Part shown: positions 16,264 through 24,757 of the stretch, one piece after another
Layout: every line of letters starts with the position of its first letter
Position numbering within the stretch: position 1 is the stretch's first letter
Assembly (NCBI RefSeq): GCF_003201285.1
Contig: NZ_QICS01000002.1
Location: forward strand, 558,001 to 622,000
Direction: 5' to 3'
DNA: 64,000 nucleotides
Source: Lachnotalea glycerini
GTDB taxonomy: Bacteria > Bacillota > Clostridia > Lachnospirales > Lachnospiraceae
Translations under genes and position numbers: made by a program
The notes under the pieces: model-generated
Database searches by the model: none
The model's input: the letters and a program-made list of their open reading frames with translations, nothing else
What the model was told of the DNA's origin: nothing

Positions 16264-18645
16264 ATGAAGTTGTATGTCTCAGTGGGGAATTCCAGGAAAG
16301 ACAAAAAGTGGAATGGCATGGAGATGGAACTGGAGGAATTCAGGAAACGGATTGCCGCAACTATCCGAACCTCGGAAACAGTAGAGCAGTATAGGAAACT
16401 GTCCAAGGCAAGGCAGGACGATATCAAAGATGTGGGCGGTTTTGTGCTTGGGAAGCTGAAAGGCGGCCGGAGGAAGAAGGATTGTGTGGTGTTACGTTCC
16501 GGGCTGACTTTAGATATGGATTATGCTACAGAAGATATTGCAGACCAGCTTGAACTGTTCCATGATTTTCACTGTTACTTATATTCCACACATAAACATG
16601 CCCAGGAGAAACCAAGGCTCCGGCTGGTGATTCCGCTGTCCAGGAATGTCACGCCGGATGAGTATCAGGCAGTCGCAAGAAAAGTGGCTGAAGAAATTGG
16701 TATGGAGTTATTTGATGATACCACCTATGAACCTTCCCGGCTGATGTACTGGCCAAGCACTTCCTCAGATGGAGAATTCATATTCCGGGAGATTGAAGGT
16801 GAGATTCTGAATCCGGATACTGTCCTGCAGAAATATGAGAACTGGCATGATTCTTCCCAGTGGCCGGTGAGCAGCCGACAGCAGATTATTGTACAGCGGG
16901 ATATGAAGAAGCAGGCGGACCCTCTTACTAAGGAGGGAACCATCGGGGCATTCTGCCGGGCGTATTCCATTGAAGATGCCATCGAAGCCTTTCTTTCCGA
17001 CACCTACACCGCAAGCCAGATACCGGGAAGGTATGACTACATTCCGGCAGATTCCCAGGCGGGGGTTGTAATCTATGATGGAAAGTTCGCCTATTCCCAT
17101 CATGCTACGGACTCGGCCTGCGGTCAGCTTATGAATGCCTTTGACATGGTCCGTATCCATAAATTCGGGGAACTGGATAAAAAGGCAGATGAAGATACGG
17201 AGAGCAGTAAGCTGCCGTCCTTCAAGGCTATGAGCGAGTTCACCGTATCAGATGACAAGGTAAAACTGGAACTACTGGAAGAAAAAGAACAGGCAGTAAA
17301 AAGAGAGTTTGCTGCGGAAAAAGATTGGAGGCTGGGACTGGAATACAACCGCCAGGGAGTGCTTGTCAACAACCTGAAAAATCTCCTGCTGATTTTGAAC
17401 CATGATGAAAATCTGAAATCCATCGTGTTTAACCAGTTTAGTGACGGGATGGAGATTAAAGGGGAGGTGCCTTGGGAGCATCCGGGGAAGTTCTGGAGGG
17501 ATGCGGATGATTCCCAGCTTATTTCCTATGTAGATTTAAACTATGGGAATTTCTCTGCCAGAAACTATGACATTGCTGTGACGAAGGTAGTAGATGACCG
17601 TTCCTATCATCCGGTCAGGGAATTCTTAAACTCTTTGCCGGAATGGGATAAAATACCCAGGTCAGATACCCTCTTAGTGGATTACCTGGGTGCGGTGGAT
17701 AATGCCTATGTACGTGCGGTGACCAGAAAGACATTATGCGGTGCGATAGCCAGAGTGATGAGTCCAGGATATAAATTTGACACCATGCTGGTACTGAACG
17801 GTCCGCAGGGGAAAGGAAAGTCCACGCTGATTGCGAAACTGAGCGGGGAGTGGTTCAATGACTCTTTGCTATTAAATGACACCAGAGATAAGACCGCTGC
17901 GGAAAAACTGCAGGGCTATTGGATTCTGGAAATCGGGGAGCTGGCTGGTCTGAAAAAAACGGAGATTGAAACACTTCGTGGGTTCCTTTCCAGGCAGATT
18001 GACATTTACCGTGCCTCCTTTGGACGCAGGGCAACGCCGCATCCAAGGCAGTGTATCTTTATCGGAACTACGAATGCGGAGAACGGGTATCTTCGGGATA
18101 CCGCAGGTAACCGGAGGTTCTGGCCGGTGAAAACACCCGGTGATGCAGCGAAGTCATCCTGGGAACTGACCGAGGAGGACGTCCACCAGATTTGGGCTGA
18201 GGCATTGTCATATTACAAAGCAGGGGAATCATTGTGCCTAGATAAGGTGGTGGAACAGATGGCAATCCGGGAGCAGCAGATTGCCATGGAGGTTGACGAG
18301 CGGGAAGGCATTGTGAAGGAATACCTGGAAAAGCTGCTGCCGGAGAACTGGGAGAGCATGGAACTTTATGACCGCCGGAATTATGTGAATGGTTCTGAGT
18401 TCGGAGAACAGCGGGAAAGAGGTGTGAAAAAGCGGGAGCGTGTTTGCAATATGGAAATATGGTGCGAGTGCTTTGGTAAAGAACGCTCGAACCTTAAACG
18501 GCAGGATGCTAATGAGATTACGGCGATTATGGCAAATATAGATGGATGGAGAAAATCGGACGCAAAAATCCGGTTTCCGATTTATGGAGTAGTCAGAGGG
18601 TATTGCCGGGAGGAAAATGTTACGGCAGCAAAAGGCAACAATTAG
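16264..18645 (+). CDS. VapE/VirE-type phage primase-helicase
   Basis: This 793-residue protein starts at ATG 16264 behind GGAGG at 16251-16255. The N-terminal third has a primase/polymerase-like part (VLRSGLTLDMDYATEDI, then RLRLVIPLSRNVTP, PSRLMYWP). The C-terminal half is a VirE/D5-type superfamily 3 ATPase with Walker A LNGPQGKGKSTLIAKL (about residue 512), Walker B ILEIGELAGLKK and the GTTNAENGYLRD sensor region. It probably initiates phage replication. Its coding end already contains one of the GGCAACA repeats that continue downstream, which is typical of phage origins near initiator genes. Confidence 0.9.
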   Translation: MKLYVSVGNSRKDKKWNGMEMELEEFRKRIAATIRTSETVEQYRKLSKARQDDIKDVGGFVLGKLKGGRRKKDCVVLRSGLTLDMDYATEDIADQLELFHDFHCYLYSTHKHAQEKPRLRLVIPLSRNVTPDEYQAVARKVAEEIGMELFDDTTYEPSRLMYWPSTSSDGEFIFREIEGEILNPDTVLQKYENWHDSSQWPVSSRQQIIVQRDMKKQADPLTKEGTIGAFCRAYSIEDAIEAFLSDTYTASQIPGRYDYIPADSQAGVVIYDGKFAYSHHATDSACGQLMNAFDMVRIHKFGELDKKADEDTESSKLPSFKAMSEFTVSDDKVKLELLEEKEQAVKREFAAEKDWRLGLEYNRQGVLVNNLKNLLLILNHDENLKSIVFNQFSDGMEIKGEVPWEHPGKFWRDADDSQLISYVDLNYGNFSARNYDIAVTKVVDDRSYHPVREFLNSLPEWDKIPRSDTLLVDYLGAVDNAYVRAVTRKTLCGAIARVMSPGYKFDTMLVLNGPQGKGKSTLIAKLSGEWFNDSLLLNDTRDKTAAEKLQGYWILEIGELAGLKKTEIETLRGFLSRQIDIYRASFGRRATPHPRQCIFIGTTNAENGYLRDTAGNRRFWPVKTPGDAAKSSWELTEEDVHQIWAEALSYYKAGESLCLDKVVEQMAIREQQIAMEVDEREGIVKEYLEKLLPENWESMELYDRRNYVNGSEFGEQRERGVKKRERVCNMEIWCECFGKERSNLKRQDANEITAIMANIDGWRKSDAKIRFPIYGVVRGYCREENVTAAKGNN

Positions 18646-18770
18646 CCGGGTGGGCAACAAAGAAAACAGTTGCTGTTGCCAGGAATGTTGCCATAAATGA
18701 ATCAAATGGGCAACAGGTGTAAAGTAAGTAATGATAAGCGTTAGCGGATTTATGTTGCTGTTGTTGCTGA
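18634..18770. repeat. GGCAACA iteron cluster, candidate replication origin
   Basis: Five copies of the heptamer GGCAACA or its complement TGTTGCC lie in 82 bases (18634, 18653, 18674, 18686, 18709), followed by two TGTTGCT variants near 18753-18770. The copies are in both orientations. They begin in the last codons of the VapE-type initiator and fill the intergenic space after it. This fits initiator-binding iterons of a phage origin, but an A/T-rich unwinding element is only weakly seen to the right. Confidence 0.5.
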
Positions 18771-18894
18771 TACCACCTTATATTTATGAAATAATAAAAG
18801 GATAAGGGAAAACGTGTGCAAATGCGTGTTTATGTTATATACGTGCATGAACAGCAAATCGGCAGCAGAACATTTGGAAGGGAGGCTTAAAAGT

Positions 18895-19178
18895 ATGGCA
18901 GAAGAAAGACAGATAGAGATGATGTTGCAACGGCAGGTAAAAAGCGTGGCGGCAGGGCTGTGAAATTCACCTCCCCGGGTTTGGATGGGGTGCCGGACCG
19001 TATGGTGCTGATGCCGGGAGGGAGATGTGCTTTTGTAGAGCTGAAGGCTCCCGGAAAAAAGCTGCGTCCTCTGCAGGAGAAAAGGAGAACACAACTGGAA
19101 GCCCTGGGTTTTCTGGTTTACTGCATAGATAGAGCTGAGATGATTGGAGGTGTACTGGATGAAATACAATCCACATGA
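18895..19178 (+). pseudogene. VRR-NUC nuclease gene with a one-base frameshift
   Basis: The N-terminal piece (MAEERQIEMMLQRQVKSV...) starts at ATG 18895 behind GGGAGGC and hits TGA at 18961. The rest of a VRR-NUC domain continues in another frame: GGRAVKFTSPGLDGVPDR, MVLMPGGRCAFVELKAPGKK and a C-terminal GFLVYCID. Adding one G in the GTGGCGG stretch near 18946-18950 restores one continuous protein of about 95 residues, matching the compact VRR-NUC proteins of phages, which are Holliday-junction/replication-repair nucleases. A GTG start at 18960 would give only the catalytic part. It may be a real disruption or a sequencing error. Confidence 0.8.
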
Positions 19179-20526
19179 ATATCAGGATTATGCAAAGGAA
19201 TTCATCATCGGGCATCCGGTGAGCCTGCTTCTTTTAGACATGGGGTTAGGGAAAACTGTGGTCACACTGACCGCCCTTTGGGAGCTGCTGTTGGATTACT
19301 TTGAAGTCAGGCGGGTTCTCGTGATCGCACCTTTACGTGTGGCACGGGATACCTGGCCGGGGGAGTATGAGAAGTGGGATCACTTGAATGAATTGATGCT
19401 TTCTCCCATTCTAGGTTCGGAGAAAGAGAGGAAAGCGGCATTAAACCGGAAGGCGAATGTGTATGTGATCAACCGGGAGAACGTTGAGTGGCTGGTAGGG
19501 CAGGGCAACTGGGATTTTGACATGATTATCATTGATGAACTGTCCTCTTTCAAATCCCACAAGGCAAAGCGGTTTAAGGCTCTTAGGAAAGTAAGGGCGA
19601 AGGCACACCGGATTGTGGGCCTGACCGGAACTCCTGCACCAAACGGTCTGATTGACCTTTGGGCGGAAATCGGAATTCTTGACTTGGGGCAGAGACTTGG
19701 ACGGTTTATCGGGGCGTACCGGGAGCGGTTCTTCCAGCCGGATAAGCGGAGCCGGGATATGGTGTATTCCTATAAGCCAAAAGATGGAGCAGAGGAACAA
19801 ATCTATGGGTTGATTTCCGACATCACAATCAGCATGAAGGCGGTGGACTATCTGGAAATGCCGGAATGTATTTATAACCGGGTGGAGGTGAGCCTGAGTG
19901 AGAAAGAGTATGACCTGTACCGGAAACTGGAAAAGGAGATGCTTCTTCCTTTTGAAGGCGGGGATGTGGATGCGGTCAATGCGGCGGGGCTTTCTAACAA
20001 ATTGTTACAGATGGCAAACGGAGCAGTCTATGATGAGAACGGGGACGTGCGACATATCCATGACCGAAAGCTGGACGTTCTGGAAGATTTACTGGAAGCG
20101 GCAAATGGAAAGCCGGTGCTGGCAGCTTACTGGTATAAACATGATAGGCAGCGGATACAGGAGCGGTTCCAGGCGGTGGAACTGGATACTTCGGAGGATT
20201 TTAAAAAGTGGAACAAGGGTGAGATACCACTTGCCATGATCCATCCGGCATCTGCCGGGCATGGGCTGAACCTGCAGGCAGGAGGTTCTACGCTGATCTG
20301 GTTCGGACTGACCTGGTCGTTGGAACTGTATCAGCAGATGAATGCCAGACTTTGGAGACAGGGACAAAAAGAAACGGTGGTGATTCATCATCTGATAGCG
20401 AAAGGTACCATGGATGAGCAGGTGTTTGCTTCTTTAGAGCGAAAGAATACTGGGCAGTCCGCACTGGTGGATGCGGTAAAGGTAAGGATTGGAGGTATCC
20501 GGGATGGATGTGGAAAGAATCTTTAA
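19159..20526 (+). CDS. SNF2/DEAD-box-type phage helicase
   Basis: The 455-residue protein has motif I LLLLDMGLGKTVVTL (about residue 26), motif Ia VLVIAPLRVARDTWPGEY, motif II IIIDELSSFK (DEL variant of DEAH, about residue 123), motif III GLTGTPAPNGLIDLWA, and C-terminal motifs HPASAGHGLNLQAGGS and QMNARLWRQGQ. This is the SNF2-like helicase usual in Firmicutes phages beside VRR-NUC. ATG 19159 follows GGAGGTG and overlaps the end of the VRR-NUC frame. It probably remodels or unwinds DNA in replication or recombination. Confidence 0.93.
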   Translation: MKYNPHEYQDYAKEFIIGHPVSLLLLDMGLGKTVVTLTALWELLLDYFEVRRVLVIAPLRVARDTWPGEYEKWDHLNELMLSPILGSEKERKAALNRKANVYVINRENVEWLVGQGNWDFDMIIIDELSSFKSHKAKRFKALRKVRAKAHRIVGLTGTPAPNGLIDLWAEIGILDLGQRLGRFIGAYRERFFQPDKRSRDMVYSYKPKDGAEEQIYGLISDITISMKAVDYLEMPECIYNRVEVSLSEKEYDLYRKLEKEMLLPFEGGDVDAVNAAGLSNKLLQMANGAVYDENGDVRHIHDRKLDVLEDLLEAANGKPVLAAYWYKHDRQRIQERFQAVELDTSEDFKKWNKGEIPLAMIHPASAGHGLNLQAGGSTLIWFGLTWSLELYQQMNARLWRQGQKETVVIHHLIAKGTMDEQVFASLERKNTGQSALVDAVKVRIGGIRDGCGKNL

Positions 20527-20989
20527 AGAATACCGGGAATGGAAACATAGCCTGGCCTTGTTAGAATTTGAGCTGGGCAGATTCCAGGGAATTCCATATG
20601 AGGACGTTATCGAGAGCCTGTGTTTTTCAAAACTACAGGGAGAGCGTGTACAGACCAGCGGTACTTCTGATAAAACAGGAATGACCGCCATGGTTTACAG
20701 GCAGGTAAAGGAAAGGCTGGATGATGAGTGGTTCGATTTTTTGCTGAGACGCTATAAACAGATAAAGGAAGAAATGGATTTCCTGGAATATGCTATTCGC
20801 CAACTGAGCGGGCGTCTGCCTGAGATTATATGGGATATGATTATAGAACAGGCAAGCTGGCAGGAGCTAATGATAAAATACAATGTCAGCCATGCCATGG
20901 TTGGAAAGTACAGGAAGAAAGCCGTGGAGGAACTGAAACGGATTTATGAACTGCGGGGGCGGCAGACAGATTCCTATTTGTTAAGCTGA
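20504..20989 (+). CDS. Late transcription regulator (RinA/ArpU-like, sigma-4-like HTH)
   Basis: The 161-residue protein is helical with a central coiled-coil-prone part and a C-terminal helix-turn-helix (IIEQASWQELMIKYNVSHAM, then GKYRKKAVEELKR). Proteins of this kind sit between the replication and packaging genes and activate late transcription. ATG 20504 follows GGAGGT at 20491-20496 and overlaps the helicase end. A good promoter and a hairpin leader follow immediately, which fits an activator of the late operon. Confidence 0.75.
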   Translation: MDVERIFKEYREWKHSLALLEFELGRFQGIPYEDVIESLCFSKLQGERVQTSGTSDKTGMTAMVYRQVKERLDDEWFDFLLRRYKQIKEEMDFLEYAIRQLSGRLPEIIWDMIIEQASWQELMIKYNVSHAMVGKYRKKAVEELKRIYELRGRQTDSYLLS

Positions 20990-21020
20990 ATGGGTAGACT
21001 AAGTGTAGACAATGAGTTGA

Positions 21021-21050
21021 TTGAAAGTTTACCGGATCCTGTGCTATGAT
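21021..21050 (+). promoter_or_regulatory. Probable late promoter
   Basis: TTGAAA (21021-21026) is separated by 18 bases from TATGAT (21045-21050). It lies 31 bases after the late-regulator gene and before HNH, the first packaging-side gene. Confidence 0.55.
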
Positions 21051-21072
21051 TAAGCTGCGAAGAAATGTAAAG

Positions 21073-21105
21073 AGTCTTGTGGATTTAATTCCATGAGGCT
21101 TTTTT
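21073..21105 (+). terminator. Hairpin with T run in the late leader
   Basis: AGTCTTGTGGA pairs with TCCATGAGGCT (three G-U pairs), followed by TTTTTT. It lies about 20 bases downstream of the predicted promoter -10 box and upstream of HNH, so it may be an attenuator bypassed during late transcription. Confidence 0.55.
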
Positions 21106-21172
21106 CATGCCTTTGCACTGGCAGGGACTTATCCTTTCACCCTGCCGCTACATACGGAAGGAGTGAATTCAG

Positions 21173-21526
21173 ATGCCGAGAAAGCCAAAGAAGCCCTGCC
21201 GATATCCGGGATGCCCGAATCTAACAGAGTCAGCCTATTGTGAAGAACACAGCTATCTGTATCAGACAGAGCGTGCCGGAGCATCAGAGAGAGGTTATAA
21301 CGGACGATGGCGGAAAGCCAGGCGCAGGTATCTGAAAGAACACCCGCTGTGTGTCCGGTGCCGGGAACGTGGGAAGCTGGTGAAAGCCACCGTAGTGGAC
21401 CATATTATTCCGCACCGTGGAAATGAAGAATTGTTCTGGGCTGAGTCCAACTGGCAGGCACTATGTAAGAATTGCCATGACAGAAAGACGATGACGGAAG
21501 ACCGTTATCAGGAATACAAATACTGA
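21173..21526 (+). CDS. HNH endonuclease
   Basis: This 117-residue protein has zinc ligands CRYPGCPNL and CEEH at the N-terminus and the HNH core VVDHIIPHRGNEELFW ... NWQALCKNCHDRKT. HNH proteins next to terminase genes assist genome packaging and specific cutting in HK97-like phages. Here the terminase lies about 5.7 kb away because methyltransferases and a minus-strand cargo block intervene. The start is ATG 21173 behind AAGGAGTG. Confidence 0.9.
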   Translation: MPRKPKKPCRYPGCPNLTESAYCEEHSYLYQTERAGASERGYNGRWRKARRRYLKEHPLCVRCRERGKLVKATVVDHIIPHRGNEELFWAESNWQALCKNCHDRKTMTEDRYQEYKY

Positions 21527-21656
21527 CAGAGAGAAGCCTTGGAAATTTCCAGGGCTTTTCCCTGTTCTGGTAAATGTTCTCTGATAAGTATAAGACTTTT
21601 GGATATTGCTGCAATACCCAATGCAGTGATTTCAATTTCATTGGAGTCATCCATTT

Positions 21657-21893
21657 TTAATTTTTGTTCTCGTAAGAAAGGGATGGCTCGCAAACCATTG
21701 CTGGGGTGATGCGGATGCAATTCTCCTCGTAAGAGACTTCGATCGTGTCCCCGATGTGGAAACCAAGAGCTTCCAGCCATTTCCCTTCCATAGAGATTTT
21801 GGGTGTCTCGATATAGGAGCCGGTTCTACCCCAGACGTTACTGCTTTGCCTGGTGCGGAAAGAACAAAGGATTTTCAGTTTTTTTGTTTTCAT
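21657..21893 (-). CDS. SymE-like type I toxin family protein
   Basis: On the minus strand, 78 residues with the SymE-like core: IETPKISMEGKWLEALGF, HIGDTIEVSYEENCIRITPA, preceded by a basic RTRQSSNVWGRTGSY segment. SymE of E. coli has an AbrB-like fold, is SOS-induced and is silenced by an antisense RNA. An antisense RNA here cannot be seen by eye. AAAGGAGGTAG lies correctly upstream on the minus strand. With the RelE/Phd pair it forms a minus-strand cargo block in an otherwise + oriented phage. Confidence 0.72.
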   Translation of the reverse strand: MKTKKLKILCSFRTRQSSNVWGRTGSYIETPKISMEGKWLEALGFHIGDTIEVSYEENCIRITPAMVCEPSLSYENKN

Positions 21894-22022
21894 AAGCGTC
21901 TACCTCCTTTTATTTGGTAGTGCCATATTAAATCTGATTGCTGATATTATCCAGTAAATTCTAAGGCATAAGATCCACAAAAAGTATTGTGGAAATTGTG
22001 AGTTTTGTGACAGTAAAACATG

Positions 22023-22049
22023 AAAAAGCACCCTGACTGGCAGGATGCT
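22023..22049 (-). terminator. Terminator of the minus-strand toxin-antitoxin operon
   Basis: On the minus strand AGCATCCTG pairs with CAGGGTGCT and is followed by TTTTT, just after the RelE-like stop codon. Confidence 0.8.
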
Positions 22050-22051
22050 TA

Positions 22052-22381
22052 CTATAGATCGTGTTTTGTTCTGCGATGAGAAGCTTCTTGATATACCTGA
22101 TTATCGGCTCTAACGGACACAACGATAATTGTCATCACACTATTTCGCTCTTCTATAGAGTAAACAACACGGATTCCGATTCCACGGAATTTAATTTTAA
22201 AAAGTCCAGCCAGATTTGAGCCATCTTTGTTGCCAAGAGGCTTTCCGTATCCTCCCTGATAAATAGAAACTGGGTTCTGGCTGACCTTTTGGATTCCCTT
22301 GGCAACTTGGGGACGGACAGAATTATCCAATTTTTTCATATCATTCAGTGCTTCGGGAAGGAAGTTAATTTCATAGTTCAT
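22052..22381 (-). CDS. RelE/ParE-family toxin
   Basis: This 109-residue protein begins NYEINFLPEALNDMKKLDN and continues with FKIKFRGIGIRVVYSIEE and MTIIVVSVRADNQVYQEASH, the RelE/ParE fold with a basic strand and a C-terminal arginine/histidine region. RelE-type toxins cut mRNA at the ribosome, whereas ParE-type toxins poison gyrase; I cannot decide between them. It overlaps the antitoxin gene by four bases, the usual arrangement with antitoxin first. Confidence 0.88.
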   Translation of the reverse strand: MNYEINFLPEALNDMKKLDNSVRPQVAKGIQKVSQNPVSIYQGGYGKPLGNKDGSNLAGLFKIKFRGIGIRVVYSIEERNSVMTIIVVSVRADNQVYQEASHRRTKHDL

Positions 22382-22701
22382 TCGATTTCTACATCCTCCG
22401 CTTCGTTAAGTTCGGTCTCGGAAATTCCAAGGTCAACCATTGCATCGTTAAAAGTTACTGTGCGTTCCATGTCGCCATTAGCAATACGCTGCTGTGCAAG
22501 AAGCAGAAGCTGATAGTCTTCTTCAATCTCAGCCAGGCGTTCATATTCCTCTGGTGAAAGAATCACGGCAGAAGGAGCATTGTTTTTTAGTACAACAAGC
22601 TGGCGTTCCGTGCGCAGTCTGTCAAAGATTTTGGAAGCCTGCCCTTTGTTAAATTGAGTGATAGAAATGAGACTGTTTAATACATCGGTAGTGATAGCCA
22701 T
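22378..22701 (-). CDS. Phd/YefM-family antitoxin
   Basis: The 107-residue protein has the Phd/YefM pattern SLISITQFNKGQASKIFDRL, VVLKNNAPSAVILSPEEYERL and an acidic C-terminal tail that would wrap the toxin. It binds DNA through its N-terminus and represses its operon. A strong promoter (22734-22762) and the palindrome TACTATTAGTA (22727-22737) lie just upstream on the minus strand, consistent with autoregulation. Confidence 0.9.
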   Translation of the reverse strand: MAITTDVLNSLISITQFNKGQASKIFDRLRTERQLVVLKNNAPSAVILSPEEYERLAEIEEDYQLLLLAQQRIANGDMERTVTFNDAMVDLGISETELNEAEDVEIE

Positions 22702-22726
22702 TTACCATTCCTCCTTTCTCTATGCT

Positions 22727-22762
22727 TACTATTAGTATATGCGGAAAAACAATTATTATCAA
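22727..22762 (-). promoter_or_regulatory. Promoter and operator of the toxin-antitoxin operon
   Basis: On the minus strand TTGATA (22762-22757) and TATACT (22739-22734) are spaced by exactly 17 bases. The perfect palindrome TACTATTAGTA (22727-22737) overlaps the -10 box and is a likely Phd/YefM operator. Confidence 0.8.
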
Positions 22763-23058
22763 CAAAATATTAGAAAATTTATAGATAAATTATAATTACT
22801 TTTGATTGTAATAATTTTTAAGGGAAAGGGGAGCCCGAATCTCCAGAACCCCGTCCCCTGGAAACCGCCGCCCCCTAAGGCGTGAATTTTCGCAGAAACC
22901 GTCAGGGGGGATAGGATAATAGGTGCCTTATTGTACATAAACATATGATTTCCGCTGAATTGCTTGGAGGGGATTTTGCCAAAAAGTACCGGAAATCCAT
23001 GTTTTGAAGCCGAGAAAAGTAGAAATCACTATGCATTTCCCGGTTTTTCTGTAAGGAG
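22763..23058. other. Non-coding stretch with a GC-rich core (possible packaging site)
   Basis: No credible gene is seen between the antitoxin promoter and the gene at 23071. Its central part (about 22825-22915) is unusually rich in C and G runs, for example CCCCGTCCCC, CCGCCGCCCCCTAAGG and GTCAGGGGGG, with short inverted C4/G4 blocks, inside AT-rich surroundings. Together with HNH nearby this could be a phage cos/packaging site or the scar of the cargo insertion. A strong Shine-Dalgarno (AAGGAGGTG) for the next gene lies at the right end. Confidence 0.35.
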
Positions 23059-23070
23059 GTGCGAAAGGAA

Positions 23071-23520
23071 ATGACAGAGGTGCAGGAAACCAGAATCCGG
23101 GAACTGAGACTGAAAGGTTTAGGCTACCGGAGGATTGCCACGGAGGCAGGGTTGTCCCGTGACATTGTCCGAAATTACTGCAGGAGCAAAGGAATGGCTG
23201 GATACGCCACAGCTTTGGAAAAGAATGTATCGGAACAGATTTCCAAGGGCAAAGCCTGTTTGTACTGTGGAAAGGAAATAAAACAGCCGGCTACCGGGCG
23301 TCCTAAGAAGTTCTGTTCGGAAACCTGCAGGAGAATATGGTGGAGGATCCACCCGGAGGTTTCCGAGCAGAAGGATACCGCATTATACACGATGACCTGT
23401 GCGCACTGTGGTAAGGTATTTGTTTCCTATGGGAACCAAAAACGGAAATACTGCGGTCACAACTGCTACATCAAAGACAGGTTCTGGAGGGGAGAAGAGA
23501 ATGGAGTTTCGGAGAATTAA
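23071..23520 (+). CDS. HTH and zinc-finger phage protein, possible regulator
   Basis: The 149-residue protein has an N-terminal helix-turn-helix resembling transposase/sigma-4 types (RIRELRLKGLGYRRIATEAG, LSRDIVRNYCRS) and two zinc-binding segments: CLYCGKEI...KKFCSETCRRIWW and CAHCGKVFVSY...KYCGHNC. Such proteins are found upstream of phage methyltransferase and terminase genes. The start is ATG 23071 with AGGAGGTG at 23052-23059. It overlaps the methyltransferase start by 20 bases. DNA binding is likely; its target is unknown. Confidence 0.7.
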   Translation: MTEVQETRIRELRLKGLGYRRIATEAGLSRDIVRNYCRSKGMAGYATALEKNVSEQISKGKACLYCGKEIKQPATGRPKKFCSETCRRIWWRIHPEVSEQKDTALYTMTCAHCGKVFVSYGNQKRKYCGHNCYIKDRFWRGEENGVSEN

Positions 23521-24757
23521 AATCAAAGAACTGGTAGCTGCTTCCTACAATCCGAGGAAGAAGCTGAAGCCGGGGGATATGGAATATGAGAAAATCAAAC
23601 GCTCCATTCAGGAGTTTGGGTATGTCGAGCCGGTCATTGTCAATTCTGACCTGACCATCATTGGCGGTCATCAACGGGTTACAGTTTTATCCGATTTGGG
23701 GTATGAGGAAATTGACTGTATCGTGGTGGAGATTGACAAGACCAAGGAGAAAGCACTTAATATTGCCTTGAATAAAATTACGGGTGAATGGAATAAGGAA
23801 CTGCTGGCTGAGTTGATCAGGGATTTGCAGGAATCCGATTTCGATGTGGCGTTCACCGGATTTGAGCCGCCGGAGATTGAACAGCTTTTTAATACGGTCC
23901 ATGACAAAAATATAACCGAAGATGACTTTGATGTGGATGCGGAGCTGCAGAAACCGGCAGTGGCAAAGCAGGGAGATGTGTGGCTGCTTGGCAGGCACCG
24001 GCTGGTATGCGGTGATTCCACTCTGCCGGAAACCTATGATTTGCTAATGACGGGGAAGAAGGCAAACCTGGTAGTGACCGATCCTCCATACAATGTAAAT
24101 TATGAGGGAACCGCAGGCAGCATTCAAAATGACCACATGGAGGATGAAAAGTTTTACCAGTTCCTCTTTGCTGCTTTTGTAAATATGGAAGCGAGTATGG
24201 AGCAGGACGCATCTATCTATGTATTTCATGCCGACACGGAAGGATTAAATTTCCGCAGCGCATTCAAGGCAACAGGATTTTACCTGTCAGGTACCTGCAT
24301 CTGGAAAAAGCAGAGCTTGGTCCTTGGAAGGAGCCCTTACCAGTGGCAGCACGAGCCGGTTCTGTTTGGATGGAAAAAGGGCGGGAAACATAACTGGTAT
24401 TCCGACCGGAAGCAGACCACTATATGGGAGTTTGACCGGCCGAAGCAGTCCAAGGATCACCCGACCATGAAACCGGTGGGACTTATGGCATATCCAATCC
24501 AGAATTCCTGCATGAGCAACTGTATCGTTCTGGATCCCTTTGGAGGTTCCGGTTCTACGCTTATTGCCTGTGAACAGACCAACCGCATCTGCTATATGGC
24601 AGAACTGGATGAGAAGTTCGTGGACGTAATTGTCAACCGATATGTGGAGCAGGCCGATTCCGCGGAGAAGGTCTTTGTCATCCGCAGCGGACAGAAAATA
24701 AAATATGAGGAATTAAAAAGGGAAGGTGGAGCTGATGAAGCAGTTGACCTTCCTTGA
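23501..24757 (+). CDS. ParB-domain/DNA methyltransferase fusion (amino-MTase)
   Basis: This 418-residue protein has an N-terminal ParB/Srx-like domain (LVAASYNPRKKL, SIQEFGYVEPVIV, IIGGHQRVTVL; residues 5-90) and a C-terminal N6-adenine/N4-cytosine methyltransferase with catalytic DPPYNV (about residue 192) and SAM-binding DPFGGSGSTLIACE (about 345). These fusions are common in Clostridia phages and modify phage DNA to evade host restriction, or mark packaging sites. I chose ATG 23501 behind GGAGGGGAG over the longer in-frame start. It directly precedes the C5 methyltransferase. Confidence 0.93.
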   Translation: MEFRRIKIKELVAASYNPRKKLKPGDMEYEKIKRSIQEFGYVEPVIVNSDLTIIGGHQRVTVLSDLGYEEIDCIVVEIDKTKEKALNIALNKITGEWNKELLAELIRDLQESDFDVAFTGFEPPEIEQLFNTVHDKNITEDDFDVDAELQKPAVAKQGDVWLLGRHRLVCGDSTLPETYDLLMTGKKANLVVTDPPYNVNYEGTAGSIQNDHMEDEKFYQFLFAAFVNMEASMEQDASIYVFHADTEGLNFRSAFKATGFYLSGTCIWKKQSLVLGRSPYQWQHEPVLFGWKKGGKHNWYSDRKQTTIWEFDRPKQSKDHPTMKPVGLMAYPIQNSCMSNCIVLDPFGGSGSTLIACEQTNRICYMAELDEKFVDVIVNRYVEQADSAEKVFVIRSGQKIKYEELKREGGADEAVDLP

